A stretch of 64,000 bases of DNA, from contig NZ_WWCU01000032.1 of the NCBI RefSeq assembly GCF_009857595.1, positions 1 to 64,000 on the forward strand, given 5' to 3'. Below the pieces are notes generated by a model that was given only the letters and a program-made list of their open reading frames with translations, was not told the DNA's origin and ran no database searches. This DNA comes from Pseudoduganella aquatica (GTDB lineage: Bacteria > Pseudomonadota > Gammaproteobacteria > Burkholderiales > Burkholderiaceae_D). The position numbers and the translations under genes are program-made. Shown here one piece after another: positions 59,630 to 64,000 of this stretch (its first letter is position 1; every line of letters begins with the position of its first letter).

Positions 59630-61849
59630 TTAGAATTTGGTTTCCAGGCGCGCAGTCCACACTCGGTAAGTGGGGTTGAGCGTCGTGGAACGTTGCGACA
59701 GGCCATTAGTGTAGACCAGGTTGCTGCCGGTGGCGTCGTCGGCCAGCAGGTTCGCCGCCGCCAGGCGCAGCTGCGTCAGCGGCGTCATCTTCCACAGCAC
59801 ATGCGCATCCACCACGCGCTTGCGGCTGCTTTCCACCGTCTGGCTCAGGCTGCTTTGCACACGGATCGCCGGGGTCCAGTTGTAGCTGGCGCCCATGGAC
59901 AGCGGCAAATCCTTCATGCGGTAGTCCAGGCCCAGGTTGGCGGTCTGTTTCGGCTGCTGGTCCAGGCGGTTGTCCGGGCCGGGCACGCCGTCCACGCGCG
60001 ACCAGAAGCGGCTGTAGTTGCTGCGGAAATCAATCGCGGGCGCGTCGTCCATCAGCTCGGCGAGCTGGAACTTGGCCTCCAGCTCCACGCCCTTGGTGCG
60101 CGCGTGCGCCACATTGCCCGGCGTGGACACCCAGCGCGGGCCGGCGCTGCCGGGCTTCAGGCTCAGCTCGCGGCGGATCAGGTTGTCGATGTCGCGCACG
60201 AAGCCGCTGGCGCTGACGATGCCGCTGCGGCCCAGGTAGTGTTCGAAGGCCATGTCCAGGCCGGTGGCCAGTTCGGGCTTCAGTTCCGGATTGCCGGTGC
60301 GGTCCGGGCGCGTGGCGCTGTTCAGGCGCGACAGCACGGGCAAGGCGATCAGGTCCTGCACATTGGGCGACTTGTAGCTCTTGGTCAGGCTCATGCGCAG
60401 CTGGTCCTTGCCGGCGCCGGGAATGCGGTAGACGCCGTGCAGCAGCGGGCTGAACACGGAGCTGGTGTTGCTCACCGTGCCGGCGCTCCCGATCGCAGCA
60501 GTGCTGCGATCGCTGGTGGTGCGGATGCCTTCCCAGCGCGCGCCCATGTACACGCCCCACTGCGGCGTGATGTCCCACTCGTCCTGCGCAAACACGGCCA
60601 CGCGGCGGGTGTCGGCGGTGAGGTTGTCGCCCGAGTCGTCGAACTGCGCGTTGCCGTTCTTGTCCGTGCCCACCTTGGTCTGCTCGCGGCGGCTGGTTTC
60701 CACGTCCCAGCCGGCCGCCAGCAGATGGCCTTCGCCCAGCGGCGAGCTGTACTTGCCGCCGGTGTTGAAGCCGCGGTCGCGCGTGCTGTCGGTGTCGTGG
60801 AAGCGGTCCAGCAAGACGCCGGCGGCGTTGAACTGATTGCGCACGGCGTCGCTGTCGCGCTTTGCCAGGCCCAGGCCGAACTTCACGTCCAGCTTGGCCG
60901 CGCCCTGCAGCTTGTGCAGCCAGTTGCCGAAGCCGCGCATCATGGTGGAACTGGCGTGGGTGTGCGACAGCGCCAGGTTGTATTCCGGCGGCACCGCGCC
61001 GCCCAGCTGCGCCAGGTCGCTGCGCGCATCGGTGTCGCCGCGGCTGGCCATGATGAAGGGCTGGAAGTTCAGCGTGTCGCCATTGTCGAACTTGTAGGAC
61101 AGGCGCGGCGTCAGGTGCAGGTTCTCGCTGCTGCCGCTGCTGTGCTCTTCCACGTTCTGCAGCTTGGTCACGTCGCCGTCGTCCTCGGTGTCGCGGATGA
61201 CGGACTCGCCCAGGTCCTTCTGGCGGTTCTTGCTCAGGCTGGCGGACAGGGTGTAAGTCAGGCTGCCCGCCTTGCCCGGCACGGTGAGGGACACATTGGG
61301 CGTGTGCAGATTGCGCTCGTAGCTGTCGGCCAGCTTGAGCTGGATGTCGCGCTGCTGGTAGCCGTCGCGCAGGATCACGTTGATGGTGCCGGCGATGGCG
61401 CGGGTGCTGTTCTCGGCCACCGGGCCGCGCATCACTTCCACGCGCTCCACCTGGTCCGGCGACAGCGACTCCAGCGAAAAGCCGGCCGGCGCGCGCTCGC
61501 CGTTGAGCAGGATCTGCGTGTAGCCGCTGCCCAGGCCGCGCATGCGCACGTCGCCGCCCCGGCCGGGACGCCCGCCGCCCAGCGTGACGCCGGGCAGGCG
61601 CTTGAGCACTTCGCCCAGGGTGGTGTCGCCGTTGCGGTCCAGCTCCTCGCGGCCGAAGACCTGCTTGCCGGCGGTGGAGTTGCGGCGCTCGGCCATGTCG
61701 TCCTGGCGGCCGCCGCTGATGGTGACTTTCTGGATGTCCTTGCTGTCTTCCTTGGCGGGCTGGACTTTTTCCTGGGTTTTTTCCTGCGCGCTGGCGTTGA
61801 GGTGGGCGCCGATTAAAGCCAGGCAGGCGAGAGGAATCAATTTACGCAT
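59630..61849 (-). CDS. TonB-dependent receptor linked to M13 peptidases
   Basis: A 739-aa outer-membrane receptor. Signal peptide MRKLIPLACLALIGAHLNAS, a Lys/Glu-rich linker, then VTISGGRQDDMAERRNSTAGK and the plug motifs EVLKRLPGVTLGG, RMRGLGSGYTQILLNGERAP and QVERVEVMRGPVAENSTRAIAG. The barrel ends YRVWTARLETKF with the terminal Phe. Shorter than the sugar-type receptor at 38049. With two peptidase genes downstream, import of peptides or a peptide-like siderophore is a reasonable inference. No Fur-like site was recognised in the upstream gap. Confidence 0.88.
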   Translation of the reverse strand: MRKLIPLACLALIGAHLNASAQEKTQEKVQPAKEDSKDIQKVTISGGRQDDMAERRNSTAGKQVFGREELDRNGDTTLGEVLKRLPGVTLGGGRPGRGGDVRMRGLGSGYTQILLNGERAPAGFSLESLSPDQVERVEVMRGPVAENSTRAIAGTINVILRDGYQQRDIQLKLADSYERNLHTPNVSLTVPGKAGSLTYTLSASLSKNRQKDLGESVIRDTEDDGDVTKLQNVEEHSSGSSENLHLTPRLSYKFDNGDTLNFQPFIMASRGDTDARSDLAQLGGAVPPEYNLALSHTHASSTMMRGFGNWLHKLQGAAKLDVKFGLGLAKRDSDAVRNQFNAAGVLLDRFHDTDSTRDRGFNTGGKYSSPLGEGHLLAAGWDVETSRREQTKVGTDKNGNAQFDDSGDNLTADTRRVAVFAQDEWDITPQWGVYMGARWEGIRTTSDRSTAAIGSAGTVSNTSSVFSPLLHGVYRIPGAGKDQLRMSLTKSYKSPNVQDLIALPVLSRLNSATRPDRTGNPELKPELATGLDMAFEHYLGRSGIVSASGFVRDIDNLIRRELSLKPGSAGPRWVSTPGNVAHARTKGVELEAKFQLAELMDDAPAIDFRSNYSRFWSRVDGVPGPDNRLDQQPKQTANLGLDYRMKDLPLSMGASYNWTPAIRVQSSLSQTVESSRKRVVDAHVLWKMTPLTQLRLAAANLLADDATGSNLVYTNGLSQRSTTLNPTYRVWTARLETKF

Positions 61850-61940
61850 GCCTGCATTTTAAGCGGCGGAAACCGCAGCCGTCCCCGCCGGCGGCCGCTT
61901 TTTACTTTTCGATACAAGCCATACAACAGCAGGACCGGCC

Positions 61941-62513
61941 CTAGCGGCCGCCGGGACCGCCCTGCCCGCCCATGCCGCCTCCCATCCCGCCGCCCATGCC
62001 GCCCTTGCCCTTGTGGCCGCCGCGCCCTTCGCCGCCGCCCTCTTTCGGACGCTCGCCGCGTTCGCCGCCGCCTTCCACGCGCTGCATCTGCTCGGCCAGG
62101 AACACCGCCACCTGCCTGCGCTGGGTTTCATCCAGGGCATCATTGACATCCAGCCACCATGCGCGCAGCTGCTTCTCCTCCGCCGCCGACGCGGCCGCCT
62201 CCGCCTCCAGGCCGCCCGCCAGGTCGCGCAATTCCACGTCCTTGCCGTCCAGCGCCGGGCGCAGCGCGGCCTGCATGCGTTCACGGCGCGACTTGCGCTC
62301 GCGCAGCAAGGCCTTGGTGCGGCTCTCGGTCTGCTGCCACAGCGTGGCCTGGTTGGTGGTCAGGTTCAGCTCCTTGCGGAAGTCCGTCGCCATGGCCAGC
62401 AAATCCTCGGCGCGCATATCCATGACCGGCACGGCGAAAGAAGGCACAGCGAAAGCCAGCGCGGTGGTGAACAGCAGGCCGCGCGCGTATTGGGAAATCA
62501 GGTTGCGTGTCAT
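61941..62513 (-). CDS. Spy/CpxP-like periplasmic stress protein
   Basis: A 190-aa protein. Signal peptide MTRNLISQYARGLLFTTALA, cleaved near SFAVP. A helical body (about 35-150) holds an LTxxQ-type repeat LNLTTNQATLWQQTESRTKA and DALDETQRRQVAVFLAEQMQ, as in Spy, CpxP and CnrX-like sensors or chaperones. A Gly/Met-rich tail (GGMGGGMGGGMGGQ) follows. The start ATG at 62513 has CGGAG 5 bases upstream. A terminator just before the ribosome site and a GTAAG repeat further upstream suggest envelope-stress control. Confidence 0.75.
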   Translation of the reverse strand: MTRNLISQYARGLLFTTALAFAVPSFAVPVMDMRAEDLLAMATDFRKELNLTTNQATLWQQTESRTKALLRERKSRRERMQAALRPALDGKDVELRDLAGGLEAEAAASAAEEKQLRAWWLDVNDALDETQRRQVAVFLAEQMQRVEGGGERGERPKEGGGEGRGGHKGKGGMGGGMGGGMGGQGGPGGR

Positions 62514-62526
62514 CGGGTCTCCGGAC

Positions 62527-62555
62527 AAAAAAAAGCCCACGCAGGGTGCGCAGGC
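62527..62555 (-). terminator. Terminator/attenuator in the leader of the Spy-like gene
   Basis: On the minus strand GCCTGCGCA, a CCC loop and TGCGTGGGC make a 9-bp stem (two G-T pairs), followed by T8. It ends 13 bases before the Spy-like ATG. It is either a leader attenuator or the end of a small upstream RNA. A second stem GGGTTG/CAACCC lies at 62571-62593. Confidence 0.6.
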
Positions 62556-62627
62556 CAAAAAACCACTACAGGGTTGAGAAGAACTACCAACCCAGTGTAG
62601 GGCGCGGATTTGCGCTCTTCCCGGACT

Positions 62628-62642
62628 CTTACAATTCCTTAC
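62628..62642 (-). promoter_or_regulatory. CpxR-like box GTAAG-N5-GTAAG
   Basis: On the minus strand GTAAGGAATTGTAAG, a direct repeat with 5-base spacing. The E. coli CpxR consensus is GTAAA-N5-GTAAA. It lies about 30 bases upstream of a -10-like TACACT (62594-62599), a suitable place for an OmpR-family activator. The rest of the 311-base gap to ctpA holds no gene. Confidence 0.5.
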
Positions 62643-62824
62643 GGTCGTGAACGCGGCCTTAACAGAAGGGATAAAAGCGCAATATTGGCGGCCTATCATG
62701 CTGTGGTGTAAAACGCCGTAAAGACGAGATAAATTACGGCCGAGCTACGCAGCTTGCCGGAAATCAGGTTTATACTGTTTTTGCGCGCAGTAGGATGACT
62801 GCGGCAGCTAGACACAGGTGAAAC

Positions 62825-64000
62825 ATGGGCAAGAAACTCAAAAATACCGGGCTGGTTGGCCTGGGTGTCGTCGCCGGCATTGCTGTCTCCCTGCAATTCT
62901 CCGCCATGGCCCAACGGCCTGCCGACCCGGCCCTGCCGCTGGAAGAACTGCGCCAGCTGGCCGACGTGTTCGGCCTGATCAAGTCCGACTACGTGGAAGC
63001 GGTGGAGGACAAAAAGCTGCTGACCGAAGCCATTACCGGCATGGTCGCCTCGCTCGATCCGCACTCCGCCTACCTTGATAAAAAAGCCTACGCCGAACTG
63101 CGCGAAGGCTCGCAGGGCAAGTTCGTCGGCCTCGGCATCGAGATAGGGCAAAGCGAAGACGGCTACATCAAGATCGTGGCCCCGATCGAGGATTCGCCGG
63201 CCTACCGCGCCGGCATCAAGGCGGGCGACCTGATCACCCGGCTCGACACCACCCCGGTCAAGGGCCTGAGCCTGGACGACTCGGTGAAGAAGATGCGCGG
63301 CGAGCCGCACACCAAGGTGTCGCTGACCATCCTGCGCAAGGACGAACCGGAACCGCTGGTGTTCCACATCACGCGCGAAGAAATCGTGCAGAAAAGCGTG
63401 AAGGCGAAAATCGTCGAACCGGGCTACGCCTGGCTGCGCGTGGCGCAGTTCCAGGAACCCACGGTGGACGACCTGGCCGCCAAGATCACCGAACTGTACA
63501 AGCAAGATCCCCATATCAAAGGCCTGGTGCTGGACCTGCGCAACGACCCGGGCGGCGTGCTGCAAGGCGCCATCGGCGTGGCGGCGGCCTTCCTGCCCAG
63601 GGACGCGGCCATCGTCTCGACCAACGGCCAGCTGCCGGACTCGCGCCAGACCTTCTACGGCCGCCCCGAGTTCTACGCGCTGCGCAGCGAAGGCGATGCG
63701 CTGTCCAAGCTGCCGGCGGCGATCAAGAACGTGCCGATGGCCGTGCTGGTCAACACTGGTTCCGCCTCCGCCTCCGAAATCGTGGCCGGCGCGCTGCAGG
63801 ACTACAAGCGCGCCACCATCATCGGCAGCCAGACCTTCGGCAAGGGCTCGGTGCAGACCATACGCCAGCTCACGGCCGACACCGCCGTCAAGCTGACCAC
63901 GGCGCGCTACTACACGCCGAACGGCCGCTCCATCCAGGCCAAGGGCATCACGCCGGAACTGCTGGTGGACGAAAACGCCGACGGCGACGGCCTGAACGCG
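62825..64000 (+). CDS. S41 family C-terminal processing protease (CtpA), 3' end missing
   Basis: The first 392 codons of a carboxyl-terminal processing protease, open at the right edge. Signal/anchor MGKKLKNTGLVGLGVVAGIA, then ALPLEELRQLADVFGLIKSD, a PDZ domain (KFVGLGIEIGQSEDGYIKIV, GIKAGDLITRLDTTPVKG), and the S41 core with VLDLRNDPGGVLQGAIGVAA, catalytic Ser in NTGSASASEIVAGALQDYKR, and Lys in SQTFGKGSVQTI. It trims C-termini of periplasmic and membrane proteins. AGGTG precedes the ATG by 5 bases, with a -10-like TATACT at 62771-62776. Confidence 0.93.
   Translation, partial: MGKKLKNTGLVGLGVVAGIAVSLQFSAMAQRPADPALPLEELRQLADVFGLIKSDYVEAVEDKKLLTEAITGMVASLDPHSAYLDKKAYAELREGSQGKFVGLGIEIGQSEDGYIKIVAPIEDSPAYRAGIKAGDLITRLDTTPVKGLSLDDSVKKMRGEPHTKVSLTILRKDEPEPLVFHITREEIVQKSVKAKIVEPGYAWLRVAQFQEPTVDDLAAKITELYKQDPHIKGLVLDLRNDPGGVLQGAIGVAAAFLPRDAAIVSTNGQLPDSRQTFYGRPEFYALRSEGDALSKLPAAIKNVPMAVLVNTGSASASEIVAGALQDYKRATIIGSQTFGKGSVQTIRQLTADTAVKLTTARYYTPNGRSIQAKGITPELLVDENADGDGLNA

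Overview
The window is high-GC DNA (about two thirds G+C by eye) with short intergenic gaps. It most likely comes from a betaproteobacterium of the Oxalobacteraceae (Massilia/Duganella/Telluria-like). That placement is inferred from the gene set: an exosortase A (XrtA/PEP-CTERM) exopolysaccharide locus with PrsK/PrsR, TonB-dependent receptors of the sugar-scavenging type, and tandem M13 peptidases.

Layout. 1-25633: an exopolysaccharide locus of the XrtA type. On the left, a plus-strand run encodes an O-glycosylation ligase, a deacetylase, a DegT aminotransferase, a FemAB-like acyltransferase, an ACP, two exosortase-associated hydrolases, a glycosyltransferase and a TPR protein; an acyl-CoA ligase diverges off the left edge. 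A minus-strand run (17861 to 9305) encodes TviB, TviC, the initiating sugar transferase, PrsK, PrsR and a VanZ protein. Further right are a HAD-UbiA fusion, two more glycosyltransferases, a flippase, a methyltransferase and GalE. The exosortase itself and any PEP-CTERM substrate are not in the window. 25694-33695: a beta-oxidation operon (FadB/J-like, thiolase, acyl-CoA dehydrogenase), a GtrII-like membrane protein, and a TetR regulator with a fatty acid desaturase. A nearly identical palindrome lies before the acyl-CoA dehydrogenase and before tetR. 33706-35409: a diguanylate cyclase.

35446-49508: a carbohydrate-utilisation locus with an MFS transporter, a LacI regulator, a TonB receptor, a BNR_4-type propeller enzyme, a GH88/105 unsaturated glucuronyl hydrolase, a GH35 beta-galactosidase, a DUF2264 protein, a secreted protein of unknown function and a FucP-like symporter. 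The enzyme set fits removal of Rha-GlcA-Gal side chains such as those of plant arabinogalactan. Two matching LacI-type operators lie between lacI and the receptor gene.

49609-54492: a GST gene, then an accessory stretch. It holds a two-gene unit, an XRE-HTH domain fused to a LeoA-like dynamin GTPase plus an orphan 169-aa partner, preceded by tandem operator-like repeats. AT-richer DNA with unrecognised small genes follows, up to the 3' side of a tRNA-Arg(CCG). This is the best candidate for an undescribed system. 54705-64000: a membrane cytochrome c, two M13 metallopeptidases with a TonB receptor, a Spy/CpxP-like protein with a Cpx-like box and a terminator just before its ribosome binding site, and the start of a CtpA-type S41 protease.
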